Assembly: GCA_000720845.1 (NCBI GenBank)
Contig: JODU01000002.1
Span: 248,001-312,000 of the forward strand
Reading direction: 5' to 3'
DNA: 64,000 bases
Source: Kitasatospora aureofaciens
Lineage (GTDB): Bacteria; Actinomycetota; Actinomycetes; Streptomycetales; Streptomycetaceae
Shown: positions 42,921 to 53,000 of the stretch, piece by piece
How positions within the stretch are numbered: position 1 is the first letter of the stretch
Layout of the letters: each line of letters opens with the position of its first letter
Translations under genes and position numbers: made by a program
The notes under the pieces: model-generated
What the model was told of the DNA's origin: nothing
Seen by the model: the letters and a program-made list of their open reading frames with translations, nothing else
Databases searched by the model: none

Positions 42921-43493
42921 TCAGCGCACGACGTCGAAGACGTTCTTCTGGATGCCGTTGGCGTACACCTCGTGCTCGACGAGCCGCAGCCGCTGGGCGT
43001 CCTTGTCCGTGTCGCTGAACAGCCGCTTGCCCGCGCCGAGGAGCAGCGGGAAGACCAGCAGGTGGTAGCGGTCGATCAGGCCGGCGTCCGACAGGCTCCG
43101 GTTCAGGGCGGCGCTGCCGTGGACGATGACCGGGCCGCCCTCGGTCTCCTTGAGCGCGGCGACCTCGTCGAGCGAGCGCAGAATCGTCGTCTCGCCCCAG
43201 TTCGTCACCAGGTCGTCCTCGGTGAGGGTGGTGGAGACGACGTACTTCGGCATCGTCCGGTACTCGGGGAACTCCGCCATGTCGGGCCAGACCGGGCTGA
43301 ACGCCTCGTAGCTGACCCGGCCCAGCAGCAGTGCCGCGGCCTCGCCCTGCTCGCGGCCCTTGATCTCGTACGCCTCGGGGAGGAAGTCCACGAGCCGGAA
43401 GGTCCACCCGGAGTTCCGGTAGCCGGGCTCGCCGCCCGGTGCCTCCACGACACCGTCGAGCGAGACGAAGGCGGTGCTGATCAGAGTGCGCAT
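42921..43493 (-). CDS. Dihydrofolate reductase-like (RibD C-terminal domain) protein
   Basis: A 190-residue single-domain reductase of the RibD_C/DHFR-like family: MRTLISTAFVSLDGVVEAPG at the NADPH-binding start, LLLGRVSYEAFSPVW, GGPVIVHGSAALNRSL and LLVFPLLLGAGKRLF. In Streptomyces these small proteins are numerous and mostly uncharacterised; true folate reduction is doubtful. Its start is 83 bp from the end of the bxlA terminator on the other side, and it follows the PucR gene by 39 bp in the same direction, so it may be the distal gene of that transcript. Confidence 0.86.
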   Translation of the reverse strand: MRTLISTAFVSLDGVVEAPGGEPGYRNSGWTFRLVDFLPEAYEIKGREQGEAAALLLGRVSYEAFSPVWPDMAEFPEYRTMPKYVVSTTLTEDDLVTNWGETTILRSLDEVAALKETEGGPVIVHGSAALNRSLSDAGLIDRYHLLVFPLLLGAGKRLFSDTDKDAQRLRLVEHEVYANGIQKNVFDVVR

Positions 43494-43532
43494 GCGAAGT
43501 TCCTCAACGTTTCGTGTCCGGTCCGTGTACGC

Positions 43533-45209
43533 CTATGACCCGGGGCGGGGGAAGAACTCATCGGTCCCCACCGCGGCGCGAGTGACCGGCCCTGCCCGCA
43601 GCGCGTCCACGGCGTGCAGGGCCACGTGGAGCTCCGTGCGCTGCTCACCGGACTCGAGGTCGCGTCCGAGCAGCCGCTCGATGGTGCGCAGCCGTTGGTA
43701 GACCGTCTCCCGGGACAGACCGGCCGAGCGGGCGGCCACCGTCTTGTTGCCCGCGGCGTCCAGATAACCGCGCAGGGTCGCCACCAGGTCGGTGCCGTGC
43801 CGGGCGTCGTGGTCGAGCAGCGGGCCCAGCCGCCGTTCCGCGTAGTCCTGGACGCGGAGGTCGTCGCGCAGCGCGTACAGCAGGCGGCGCAGCCCGATGT
43901 CGGACCGCTCGTGGAAGGAACGGCCGGACGGGAGGGGCCGGCCCGGTTCGGTGGCCTCGGCCACCCGGGCCGCCTCACGGAACGAGCGCGCCGCGTCGGC
44001 GAGGTCCTCGGTGGGCGAGCCCACGCTCACCGTCGCACCCGGGGCCGCGTCCAGGGCGGTGCGGCCCACCCGCTCGACGGCCTCGCGCCACGGCCGGGAC
44101 GGGCACAGCGCCAGCAGCACGCCGAGGCGGGTAGGGGACAGCAGCCCGACGAGGGCCCGCGCCCCCGTCCCGGACAGTTCCTCGGAGAGCCGGGTCTCGG
44201 CCGCCCCGGTGTCCGGCTCGGACGGCAGGTCCGCGAGGACGGCGACGAACCGGACGTGCTCCGCGGGCAGTCCCAGCGCCGCGACGCGGGCCCGCGCGTC
44301 CGCGGGGGAGCGGTGCCGCCGCTCGACCAGGTCGCGCAGGGCGTTGCGGTGGGCGGTGCGCTCCCACGGCGTGGGACGGGTGAGACGGGAGATGGTGAGC
44401 GCCATCGCGGTCCGCTCCAGCACCGTGACGTCCTCCGGCCCGAGGGCCCGGCCGGGAAGCGCGGCGGGGAGCATGACCACCCGGCCCCACCGCTCGCCCT
44501 GGTACTCCACCGGCGCCACGAGCCAGCCGCCGGGGCCGGACACCTCGGCGCGGTCGGTGGCCGGCGTGGTGCGTGAGCGCCGTTCCCAGTCCGCGAGCGC
44601 GGCGCGGACCGTGGTCCCGGAGGGCTCGCAGACCAGCGCCCGGTGGACCAGGTTCTCCAGCACGACCGTACGGCCGCTCATCTCCGCCGCGACGCGCAGC
44701 ACCTCCTCGGGCCCCGCGCCGCGCAGGGTGAGCGCGGTGAACGCCTCGTGCACGCGCTGGGTCCGGCGGATCGCGTCCGCCTGGTGGCCGACGATCAGGG
44801 TGTGCACGACCTGGGTGACCTCCAGGAAGTTGACGTCCCTGGCGAGCGTGACGAGGGGCAGTCCGTGCGTACGGCAGGCGTGGACCAGGGCGTCGGGCGG
44901 CCGATGGTAGCGGCGTACCAGCTCGATGACGAGGGCGGCGGCACCGACGGCGGCGAGCTCGTCGACGTAGCGGCGGACACCGGCGGGGTCGTCGGGCAGG
45001 GGCATGCCGGTGGTGAGGACCAGTTCACCGCCCTTGAGGAAGGAGGCGGGGTCCGTCAGTTCGGTGACGTGGACCCAGCGGACCGGACGGCCGAGGTGCT
45101 GCCCGCCGGTCACCACCCGCGGCTCCCCGCCCGCCAGCACCGGCAGGGCCAGCACGTCGGCCACGGTGGGCGAGCGGCCCGCCGGGCCCGGTTGCCGGTT
45201 CTCGCTCAC
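43533..45209 (-). CDS. PucR-family transcriptional regulator
   Basis: A 558-residue PucR regulator: N-terminal purine catabolism regulator-like domain (residues about 10-135, PTVADVLALPVLAGGEPRVVTG, LKGGELVLTTGMPLP), a central region, and the C-terminal HTH_30 (about 490-545, LVATLRGYLDAAGNKTVAARSAGLSRETVYQRLRTIERLLG). The GTG has GGAGG four bases before it. It is divergent from the aminotransferase/aldehyde dehydrogenase pair. Similar regulators control GABA, proline or purine catabolism, so it probably activates the divergent genes. Confidence 0.9.
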   Translation of the reverse strand: MSENRQPGPAGRSPTVADVLALPVLAGGEPRVVTGGQHLGRPVRWVHVTELTDPASFLKGGELVLTTGMPLPDDPAGVRRYVDELAAVGAAALVIELVRRYHRPPDALVHACRTHGLPLVTLARDVNFLEVTQVVHTLIVGHQADAIRRTQRVHEAFTALTLRGAGPEEVLRVAAEMSGRTVVLENLVHRALVCEPSGTTVRAALADWERRSRTTPATDRAEVSGPGGWLVAPVEYQGERWGRVVMLPAALPGRALGPEDVTVLERTAMALTISRLTRPTPWERTAHRNALRDLVERRHRSPADARARVAALGLPAEHVRFVAVLADLPSEPDTGAAETRLSEELSGTGARALVGLLSPTRLGVLLALCPSRPWREAVERVGRTALDAAPGATVSVGSPTEDLADAARSFREAARVAEATEPGRPLPSGRSFHERSDIGLRRLLYALRDDLRVQDYAERRLGPLLDHDARHGTDLVATLRGYLDAAGNKTVAARSAGLSRETVYQRLRTIERLLGRDLESGEQRTELHVALHAVDALRAGPVTRAAVGTDEFFPRPGS

Positions 45210-45360
45210 GGTGCCTCCCTGTGTACTCACGTTACGCCGAACGCCTGACACATCGTCCGGACACGCTGCCCCGGCCGGACAGATCACGCGTTGGCGCGTC
45301 CGCCGGGGCGGGAAGGCTCCCGGGACCGCAGGAGTCCGACGAACAGGCCGGGAGACGAGC
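45210..45360. promoter_or_regulatory. Divergent promoter region between PucR and aminotransferase genes
   Basis: 151 bp without coding frames. The heptamer CCGGACA occurs as a direct repeat at 45257-45263 and 45275-45281 (18-bp period), a possible PucR site. The aminotransferase ribosome-binding site is GGGAGA near 45350. Confidence 0.4.
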
Positions 45361-46623
45361 ATGACCGCACTGTCGCCGCACCTTCGCCAGGCCACCCCCG
45401 TGGTGGCGGTCCGGGGCGAGGGCGTCCACCTCGACGGCGAGGACGGCCGCCGCTATCTGGACTTCACCGCCGGCATCGGCGTCACCAGCACCGGCCACTG
45501 CCACCCCAGGGTGGTGGCCGCCGCCCAGGAGCAGGTCGCCACCCTGATCCACGGCCAGTACACGACCGTCATGCACCCGCCGCTGCGGCGTCTGGTCGAC
45601 AAGCTCGGCGAGGTACTGCCCCAGGGCCTGGACAGCCTGTTCTTCACCAACTCCGGCAGCGAGGCGGTCGAGGCCGCGTTGCGCCTGGCCCGCCAGGCCA
45701 CCGGACGGCCCAACGTGCTGGTCTGCCACGGCGGCTTCCACGGCCGCACCGTGGCCGCCGCCTCCATGACCACCTCCGGCACCCGCTTCCGCTCCGGGTT
45801 CTCGCCGCTGATGAGCGGCGTGGTCGTCACCCCCTTCCCGACCGCCTTCCGCTACGGCTGGGACGAGGAGACCGCCACCCGCTTCGCCCTGAGGGAACTC
45901 GACTACGCCCTCCAGACGATCTCCCCGCCCGCCGACACCGCCGCCGTGATCGTCGAACCGGTCCTCGGCGAGGGCGGGTACGTCCCGGCGAACCGCGCTT
46001 TCGTCCAGGGCCTGCGCGAGCGCGCCGACCGGCACGGATTCCTGCTGATCCTCGACGAGGTGCAGACCGGCGTCGGCCGCACCGGCCGGTTCTGGGGCCA
46101 CGAGCACTTCGGCGTCACCCCCGACATCCTCGTCACCGCCAAGGGACTGGCCAGCGGCTTCCCGCTGTCCGGCATCGCCGCCCCCGAGGAGCTGATGCGC
46201 AAGGCCTGGGCCGGCTCGCAGGGCGGGACGTACGGCGCCAACGCGGTCGCCTGCGCGGCGGCCTGCGCCACGCTGGACGTCGTACGCGACGAGAAGCTCG
46301 TCGAGAACGCCGAGACGATGGGAGCCCGGCTGCGTCACGGCTTGGAGGCGGTGGCGTCCAGGACCCCGGCCATCGGCGACGTACGGGGCATGGGACTGAT
46401 GCTGGCCAGCGAGTTCGTCACCGCGGACGGCGAGCCGGACCCGGAGACCGCCGCCCGGGTGCAGCGGGCCGCCGTCGACGAAGGTCTGCTCCTGCTGCTG
46501 TGCGGGGCCTGGAACCAGGTGGTCCGGATGATCCCGGCCCTGGTGATCGACGAGACGGCCGTGGACGAGGGACTCCGGGCGTGGGCCGCCGCCGTCGAAG
46601 CCGGCACGGGGGCAGCGGAATGA
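45361..46623 (+). CDS. Class III aminotransferase (4-aminobutyrate-type)
   Basis: A 420-residue PLP-dependent aminotransferase. The PLP lysine is Lys261 in LVTAKGLASGFPLSG, the cofactor Asp is in ILDEVQTGVGRTGRF, and the N-terminal glycine motif is TAGIGVTSTGHCHPRV. The sequence fits GABA/omega-amino acid:2-oxoglutarate or pyruvate aminotransferases. It is followed 67 bp later by a succinate-semialdehyde-dehydrogenase-like gene, so the pair could convert an omega-amine (GABA, beta-alanine, 5-aminovalerate) to the corresponding diacid. The exact amine is not determined. Confidence 0.88.
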   Translation: MTALSPHLRQATPVVAVRGEGVHLDGEDGRRYLDFTAGIGVTSTGHCHPRVVAAAQEQVATLIHGQYTTVMHPPLRRLVDKLGEVLPQGLDSLFFTNSGSEAVEAALRLARQATGRPNVLVCHGGFHGRTVAAASMTTSGTRFRSGFSPLMSGVVVTPFPTAFRYGWDEETATRFALRELDYALQTISPPADTAAVIVEPVLGEGGYVPANRAFVQGLRERADRHGFLLILDEVQTGVGRTGRFWGHEHFGVTPDILVTAKGLASGFPLSGIAAPEELMRKAWAGSQGGTYGANAVACAAACATLDVVRDEKLVENAETMGARLRHGLEAVASRTPAIGDVRGMGLMLASEFVTADGEPDPETAARVQRAAVDEGLLLLLCGAWNQVVRMIPALVIDETAVDEGLRAWAAAVEAGTGAAE

Positions 46624-46690
46624 CGACGGCCGCGTACCGCCGCACGACCCGCCCCGTACCCACGACGCACCGGCGATCAGGAGGCACCCC

Positions 46691-48142
46691 ATGACCGACA
46701 CCCCGGCCGACACCCCCACGCGGCTGTTCCTCGGCGGTGCCTGGGTGGACGCCGCGGACGGCGCCGTCATGCCCGTGGACGACCCCGCGACCGGCGAGAT
46801 CCTCGCCCACGTCGCCGACGCGGGCCCCGAGGACGCCCGGCTCGCCGAGGAGGCGGCGGTCCAGGCGCAGCACGAGTGGGCCCGGACGGCACCGAGGGCG
46901 CGCAGCGAGATCCTGCGCCGCGCGTACGAGATCGTCCTGGAGCGCACCGACGAGCTGGCCCGCCTGATGACCTCCGAGATGGGCAAGCCGCTGGCCGAGG
47001 CCCGGGGCGAGGTCGCCTACGCCGCGGAGTTCCTCCGCTGGTTCTCCGAGGAGGCCGTCCGGATCGACGGCGGGCACGGGATCCTGCCCGACGGACGCAA
47101 CCGCATGCTCCTCTCGCGGCGCCCGGTCGGACCCTGTCTGCTGATCACCCCGTGGAACTTCCCGCTCGCCATGGGCGCCCGCAAGATCGGCCCCGCGATC
47201 GCGGCCGGCTGCACGATGGTGCTCAAACCGGCACCGCAGACCCCGCTCTCCAGCCTGGCGCTCGCCGCGATCCTCAAGGAGGCGGGGCTGCCGGACGGGG
47301 TGCTGAACGTCGTGACCACCTCCAGGGCGGGGGAGGTGTGCGAGCCGCTGCTGCGCGGCGGGCGGATCCGCAAGCTGTCCTTCACCGGTTCGACGGCCGT
47401 CGGCCGGCTGCTCCTCGCCCAGTGCGCGGACACGGTCGTGCGGACCTCGATGGAGCTGGGCGGCAACGCGCCGTTCGTCGTCTTCGACGACGCGGACCTG
47501 GACGCCGCCGTGGACGGCGCGATGGTCGCCAAGATGCGCAACATGGGCGAGGCCTGCACCGCCGCCAACCGCTTCTTCGTGCACCGCTCGGCGGCCCGGG
47601 AGTTCGCCGACCGGCTGGCCCGGCGGATGGGGGCGCTCGTCGTGGGCCCCGGTACGAGTGACGGCGTGGACGTCGGCCCGCTCATCGACGCCGCCGGGCG
47701 CGCCAAGGTCGAGGAGCTGGTCGCCGACGCTGTGGAGCGCGGGGCCCGGGTACTGGTCGGCGGCCGTACGCCGAAGGGCCCCGGCTGCTTCTACCCGCCC
47801 ACGGTGCTCACCGACGTCTCCCCGGACAGCCGCCTGATGGCGACGGAGATCTTCGGTCCCGTCGCCGCGATCCTCACCTTCGACGACGAGGACGAGGTGG
47901 TCCGCCGTGCCAACGACACGCCCTGGGGGCTCGTCGGCTACGTCTTCACCGAGGGCCTGGACCGCGCCCTGCGGGTCAGCGAGCGCCTGGAGGTCGGCAT
48001 GGTCGGCCTCAACACCGGTCTGGTCTCCAACCCCGCCGCGCCCTTCGGCGGCGTCAAGCAGTCGGGCCTCGGCCGGGAGGGCGGGCGGGCCGGGATCGAG
48101 GAGTTCCTGGAGTACCAGTACGTGGCGCTGCCGACGGGGTGA
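46691..48142 (+). CDS. NAD(P)-dependent aldehyde dehydrogenase (succinate-semialdehyde-type)
   Basis: A 483-residue ALDH with catalytic Cys289 (MGEACTAANRF), the general-base Glu in SMELGGNAPFV, cofactor motif FTGSTAVGR, and a C-terminal PFGGVKQSGLGREGG. This last segment, SEMGKPLAEARGEV and ITPWNFPLAM are characteristic of GabD-type succinate/glutarate semialdehyde dehydrogenases. AGGAGGC precedes the ATG. It completes the pathway of the aminotransferase upstream. argG follows 58 bp later with its own promoter. Confidence 0.9.
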   Translation: MTDTPADTPTRLFLGGAWVDAADGAVMPVDDPATGEILAHVADAGPEDARLAEEAAVQAQHEWARTAPRARSEILRRAYEIVLERTDELARLMTSEMGKPLAEARGEVAYAAEFLRWFSEEAVRIDGGHGILPDGRNRMLLSRRPVGPCLLITPWNFPLAMGARKIGPAIAAGCTMVLKPAPQTPLSSLALAAILKEAGLPDGVLNVVTTSRAGEVCEPLLRGGRIRKLSFTGSTAVGRLLLAQCADTVVRTSMELGGNAPFVVFDDADLDAAVDGAMVAKMRNMGEACTAANRFFVHRSAAREFADRLARRMGALVVGPGTSDGVDVGPLIDAAGRAKVEELVADAVERGARVLVGGRTPKGPGCFYPPTVLTDVSPDSRLMATEIFGPVAAILTFDDEDEVVRRANDTPWGLVGYVFTEGLDRALRVSERLEVGMVGLNTGLVSNPAAPFGGVKQSGLGREGGRAGIEEFLEYQYVALPTG

Positions 48143-48164
48143 CGCAGGCGACCCGGGACGGGGC

Positions 48165-48194
48165 TTTGCATGGTCATGCGTAATCATGCATACT
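48165..48194 (+). promoter_or_regulatory. ARG box and leaderless promoter of argG
   Basis: Overlapping TGCAT/ATGCA-type half-sites (TTTGCATGGTCATGCG, then TCATGCATA) resemble the Streptomyces ARG box bound by ArgR with arginine. The -10 box CATACT (48189-48194) lies within the second half-site and ends 6 nt before the ATG at 48201. Bound ArgR would block RNA polymerase directly. Confidence 0.65.
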
Positions 48195-48200
48195 CTTCCT

Positions 48201-49646
48201 ATGTCCAAGGTCCTCACCTCCCTCCCCACCGGCGAGCGCGTCGGTATCGCCTTCTCGGGCGGCCTCGACACCTCGGTCGCGGTCGCGTGGATGCGTGACA
48301 AGGGCGCCGTCCCCTGCACGTACACCGCCGACATCGGCCAGTACGACGAGCCCGACATCGCCTCGGTGCCCAACCGCGCGAAGACCTACGGCGCCGAGGT
48401 CGCGCGCCTGGTCGACTGCCGCGCGGCGCTGGTCGAGGAGGGCCTGGCCGCGCTCACCTGCGGGGCGTTCCACATCCGCTCGGGCGGGCGTGCCTACTTC
48501 AACACCACGCCGCTGGGCCGCGCCGTCACGGGCACCCTCCTCGTTCGGGCGATGCTCGAGGACGACGTCCAGATCTGGGGTGACGGCTCCACGTTCAAGG
48601 GCAACGACATCGAGCGGTTCTACCGGTACGGCCTGCTCGCCAACCCGCAGCTTCGGATCTACAAGCCGTGGCTGGACGCGGACTTCGTGACCGAGCTGGG
48701 CGGCCGCAAGGAGATGTCGGAGTGGCTGGTCGCCCACGACCTGCCCTACCGGGACTCCACGGAGAAGGCGTACTCCACCGACGCCAACATCTGGGGCGCC
48801 ACCCACGAGGCCAAGACCCTCGAGCACCTCGACACCGGCGTGGAGACCGTGGAGCCCATCATGGGCGTGCGGTTCTGGGACCCGTCGGTCGAGATCGCCC
48901 CCGAGGACGTGACCATCGGCTTCGACCAGGGCCGCCCGGTGACGATCAACGGCAAGGAGTTCGCCTCCGCGGTCGACCTGGTGATGGAGGCCAACGCCGT
49001 CGGCGGCCGGCACGGCCTGGGCATGTCCGACCAGATCGAGAACCGGATCATCGAGGCCAAGAGCCGCGGCATCTACGAGGCGCCCGGCATGGCCCTGCTG
49101 CACGCCGCCTACGAGCGCCTGGTCAACGCCATCCACAACGAGGACACCCTCGCCCAGTACCACACCGAGGGGCGGCGCCTGGGCCGGCTGATGTACGAGG
49201 GCCGCTGGCTCGACCCGCAGTCGCTGATGATCCGTGAGTCGCTGCAGCGCTGGGTCGGCTCGGCGGTCACCGGAGAGGTCACCCTCAGGCTGCGGCGCGG
49301 CGAGGACTACTCGATCCTCGACACCACGGGGCCGGCGTTCAGCTACCACCCGGACAAGCTGTCCATGGAGCGCACCGAGGACTCCGCGTTCGGCCCGGTG
49401 GACCGGATCGGCCAGCTGACCATGCGCAACCTGGACATCGCCGACTCCCGCGCCAAGCTGGAGCAGTACGCCGGGCTCGGCCTCATCGGCGCCGCCAACC
49501 CGGCCATCGGTGCCGCCCAGGCCGCCGCGACCGGGCTGATCGGCGCCATGCCGGAGGGCGGCGCGCAGGCCATCGCCTCCCGCGGCGAGGTCTCCGCCGA
49601 CGACGAGCTGCTGGACCGCGCCGCGATGGAGTCCGGCACGGACTGA
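48201..49646 (+). CDS. argG: Argininosuccinate synthase
   Basis: A 481-residue enzyme joining citrulline and aspartate with ATP in arginine biosynthesis. The PP-loop AFSGGLDTSVA is near residue 17, and substrate motifs YTADIGQYDE, GDGSTFKGNDIERFYRYG and ATHEAKTLEHLDTG follow. The length and motifs match the long form (E. coli type, about 447 residues) and not the 400-residue type found in most bacteria, with an extra Ala/Gly-rich C-terminal tail. No other arg gene is nearby; in Streptomyces the rest are in a separate cluster. The start is fixed by the leaderless promoter. Confidence 0.95.
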   Translation: MSKVLTSLPTGERVGIAFSGGLDTSVAVAWMRDKGAVPCTYTADIGQYDEPDIASVPNRAKTYGAEVARLVDCRAALVEEGLAALTCGAFHIRSGGRAYFNTTPLGRAVTGTLLVRAMLEDDVQIWGDGSTFKGNDIERFYRYGLLANPQLRIYKPWLDADFVTELGGRKEMSEWLVAHDLPYRDSTEKAYSTDANIWGATHEAKTLEHLDTGVETVEPIMGVRFWDPSVEIAPEDVTIGFDQGRPVTINGKEFASAVDLVMEANAVGGRHGLGMSDQIENRIIEAKSRGIYEAPGMALLHAAYERLVNAIHNEDTLAQYHTEGRRLGRLMYEGRWLDPQSLMIRESLQRWVGSAVTGEVTLRLRRGEDYSILDTTGPAFSYHPDKLSMERTEDSAFGPVDRIGQLTMRNLDIADSRAKLEQYAGLGLIGAANPAIGAAQAAATGLIGAMPEGGAQAIASRGEVSADDELLDRAAMESGTD

Positions 49647-49682
49647 TCCCCGCGTCCCCACTCCGGGGACCACGCACCGGCG

Positions 49683-49720
49683 AGGGCCGGCTCGACGCCT
49701 CAGGGCGCCGGGCCGGCCCT
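49683..49720 (+). terminator. argG terminator
   Basis: Perfect 9-bp arms AGGGCCGGC (49683-49691) and GCCGGCCCT (49712-49720) are followed by the T-rich TGTGTTTGTC, one of the few hairpins here with a U-like tail. It lies 37 bp after the argG stop. Confidence 0.7.
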
Positions 49721-50038
49721 TGTGTTTGTCGCGTCTGTTGCTCCACCTCGTGCACGGCTTGCGCGACTTGCGGGCTTCGAACGGTCCTTCCGGCACCGTC
49801 CGGCCCTTTGTTGCCAGTTCACATGCAGCGCAAGTGCGTCGCAAACAACGTAAGGCGTTTGCGTGCCAATTCCCGCCTCAACCGCGACCGTTGACAAACC
49901 GGTGACGCGCTAGAAACCTGATGACGCACTTTCCGCAAAGAATCGACTGTCCTGCTCAATTGGCGCGCAGAGTCGGTGCTTCCCCCCAACTGCCGGACCG
50001 TCGCGCCCTCCCCGACTCCCCACGGAACAGAGGACCCC
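49721..50038 (+). promoter_or_regulatory. Upstream region of the GH87-like glycanase gene
   Basis: 318 bp without a gene and less GC-rich than the surroundings. It contains a perfect inverted repeat CGCAAAC-N10-GTTTGCG (49840-49846/49857-49863), an operator candidate, and TTGACA at 49891-49896, a good -35 hexamer, with TAGAAA at about 49911 that is too close for an optimal -10. The GAGGA ribosome-binding site is at about 50030. Confidence 0.5.
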
Positions 50039-53000
50039 ATGAGACGGAGATCTCTCGGCCGACGGACGCTCACGGGCGCCGCCGTCGCCGGGCTGATGAC
50101 GGTCGGGCTGCTGCCACTGCCCCTCGCCGCCACCGCGCGGGCGGCGACGGCGCCGGTGACGGCCGCCGCCGACGTCAATCTGGCCCTCGGCCGCCCCGCC
50201 AAGGCGGGCGGCTCGCACGGCGCCTACCCGGCCGGCAACGCCACCGACGGGCAGCAGGCCACCTACTGGGAGGGACCGGCCGGCTCCTTCCCGCAGTGGC
50301 TGCAGGTCGACCTCGGCACCGCCCGCGAGGTGGACCGCGTGGTGCTCAAACTGCCCGCGGGCTGGGAGAGCCGGACCCAGACACTCTCCCTGCGGGGCAG
50401 CGCCGACGGCTCCACGTTCCGCAGCCTCGACGCCTCGGACGGACGGGCGTTCGGACCGGCGCAGGCCGGCACCGTCGCCATCGACCTCGACTCGCCCTCC
50501 GAAGCCCGCTACGTCCGCGTCGACATCACCGGCAACACCGGCTGGAACGCCGCGCAACTGGCCGAGGTCGAGGTGTACGGCGACGACGTGGACACCGGCC
50601 CGCCGCCCACCGGTACCAACCTCGCCCGCAACAAGCCGGCCGAGGCCACCTCCACGACCCAGAACTACGTCGCCGCCAACGCCACCGACGACTCCACCTC
50701 CACCTACTGGGAGGCCGCCGGCAACCCGGCCGACCTCACGGTCGAACTCGGCGCCGACGCCGACGTCAGCGGGGTGGTGGTCAAGCTCGATCCGGACCCG
50801 GTGTGGTCCGCCCGCACCCAGAGCATCCAGGTGTTCGGACGGGCGCAGGGCGAGAGCGGCTTCACCTCGCTGCGCGACCGCGCCGACTACGCCTTCAGCC
50901 CGGGCCAGGACAACGCGGTGACCATCCCGGTCAGCGGCCGGGTCTCCGACGTACGGCTCCGGTTCTTCTCCAACACCGGCGCACCCGGTGGCCAGGTCGC
51001 CGAGTTCCAGGTGCTCGGCAGCGCCGCTCCCGCGCCCGACCTCACGGTCACCGGCCTCGACTGGTCGCCCGCCGCGCCGAACGAGCGCGACGAGGTCACC
51101 GTGAACGCCACGGTCCGCAACGCCGGCACCGCGGCCTCGGCCGCGACCACCACCGAGGTCACCGTGGAGGGCCGGGCGGCCGGCAGCGCCGCGGTCCCCG
51201 CACTGGACCCCGGCGAGTCCGCCGAGGTCGCCGTCGCCACCGGCGCCCACGCGGCCGGCAGCTACGCGGTCGCCGCCGTGGCCGACCCGCGGGACACCGT
51301 CGCCGAACTGGACGACACCAACAACAGCCGCTCGGCCACCGACCGCCTCGTCGTCGACCGGGCGCCCGGACCCGACCTCGAAGTGCGCTCCATCACCACC
51401 AACCCGGCCAACCCGGCGGTGGGCGCCGAGGTCTCCTTCACCGTCGCCGTGCACAACCGCGGCACCAGCGCCGTCGAGGCCGGCTCGGTGACCCGGGTCC
51501 AGGCCGGCTCCAGCACCCTGGACGGCACCACCGGACAGGTCGCGGCGGGCGCCACGGTGAACGTGCCGATCAGCGGCACCTGGAAGGCGACCGGCGGCGG
51601 GGTCACCCTCACCGCCACCGCCGACGCCACCGCACGGGTCGCCGAGACCAACGAGAACAACAACGTGCTCGCCAAGTCCCTCGTCGTCGGACGCGGCGCC
51701 GCCGTGCCGTACACCGAGTACGAGGCGGAGGACGGCCGGTACGACGGCACCCTGCTCACCACCGACGCCAAGCGGACCTTCGGGCACACCAACTTCGGCA
51801 CCGAGTCCTCCGGCCGCGAGTCCGTCCGGCTCGACTCGACCGGCGAGTACGTCGAGTTCACGTCCACCACACCCACCAACTCCATCGTGGTGCGCAACTC
51901 CATCCCCGACGCCCCGGGCGGCGGCGGAGCCGAGGCCACCCTCAGCCTCTACGCCGACGGACGGTTCGTGCAGAAGCTGAACCTGTCGTCCAAGCACAGC
52001 TGGCTCTACGGCAGCACCGACGACCCGGAGGGCCTCACCAACCGGCCCGGCGGCGACGCCCGGCGCCTCTTCGACGAGTCCCACGCGCTCCTCGACCGGA
52101 CCTTCCCGCAGGGCACCGAGTTCCGCCTCCAGCGCGATGCGGGGGACTCAGCGGCCTTCTACGTCATCGACCTGATCGACCTGGAGCAGGTCGCGCCCGC
52201 CAGGACCAAGCCCGCCGAGTGCACCTCCATCACCGAGTACGGTGCCGTCCCCGGCGACGGACTCGACGACACCGACGCCATCCAGCGTGCCGTGACCGAC
52301 GACCAGAACGGCAGGATCGACTGCGTGTGGATCCCCGCCGGACAGTGGCGCCAGGAGCAGAAGATCCTCACCGACGACCCGCTCAACCGCGGCCAGTACA
52401 ACCAGGTCGGCATCAGCGACGTCACCATCCGCGGCGCCGGCATGTGGCACTCCCAGCTCTACACCCTGACCCCGCCGCAGGAGGCGGGCGGCATCAACCA
52501 TCCGCACGAGGGCAACTTCGGCTTCGACATCGACGACAACACGCAGATCTCCGACATCGCCATCTTCGGCTCGGGCACCATCCGCGGCGGAGACGGCAAC
52601 GCGGAGGGCGGCGTCGGCCTCAACGGCCGCTTCGGCAAGGACACCAAGATCAGCAACGTGTGGATCGAGCACGCCAACGTCGGTGTCTGGGTCGGCCGCG
52701 ACTACTCCAACATCCCCGAGCTGTGGGGCCCCGGTGACGGCTTGGAGTTCACGGGCATGCGCGTCCGGGACACCTACGCGGACGGCATCAACTTCTCCAA
52801 CGGCACCCGCAACTCCAGCGTCTACAACTCCTCCTTCCGCACCACCGGAGACGACTCGCTCGCGGTCTGGGCCAACAAGTACGTGAAGGACACCTCCGTG
52901 GACGTCGGCCACGACAACCACTTCCGCAACAACACCATCCAGCTTCCGTGGCGGGCCAACGGCATCGCGGTCTACGGCGGCTACGGCAACACGATCGAGA

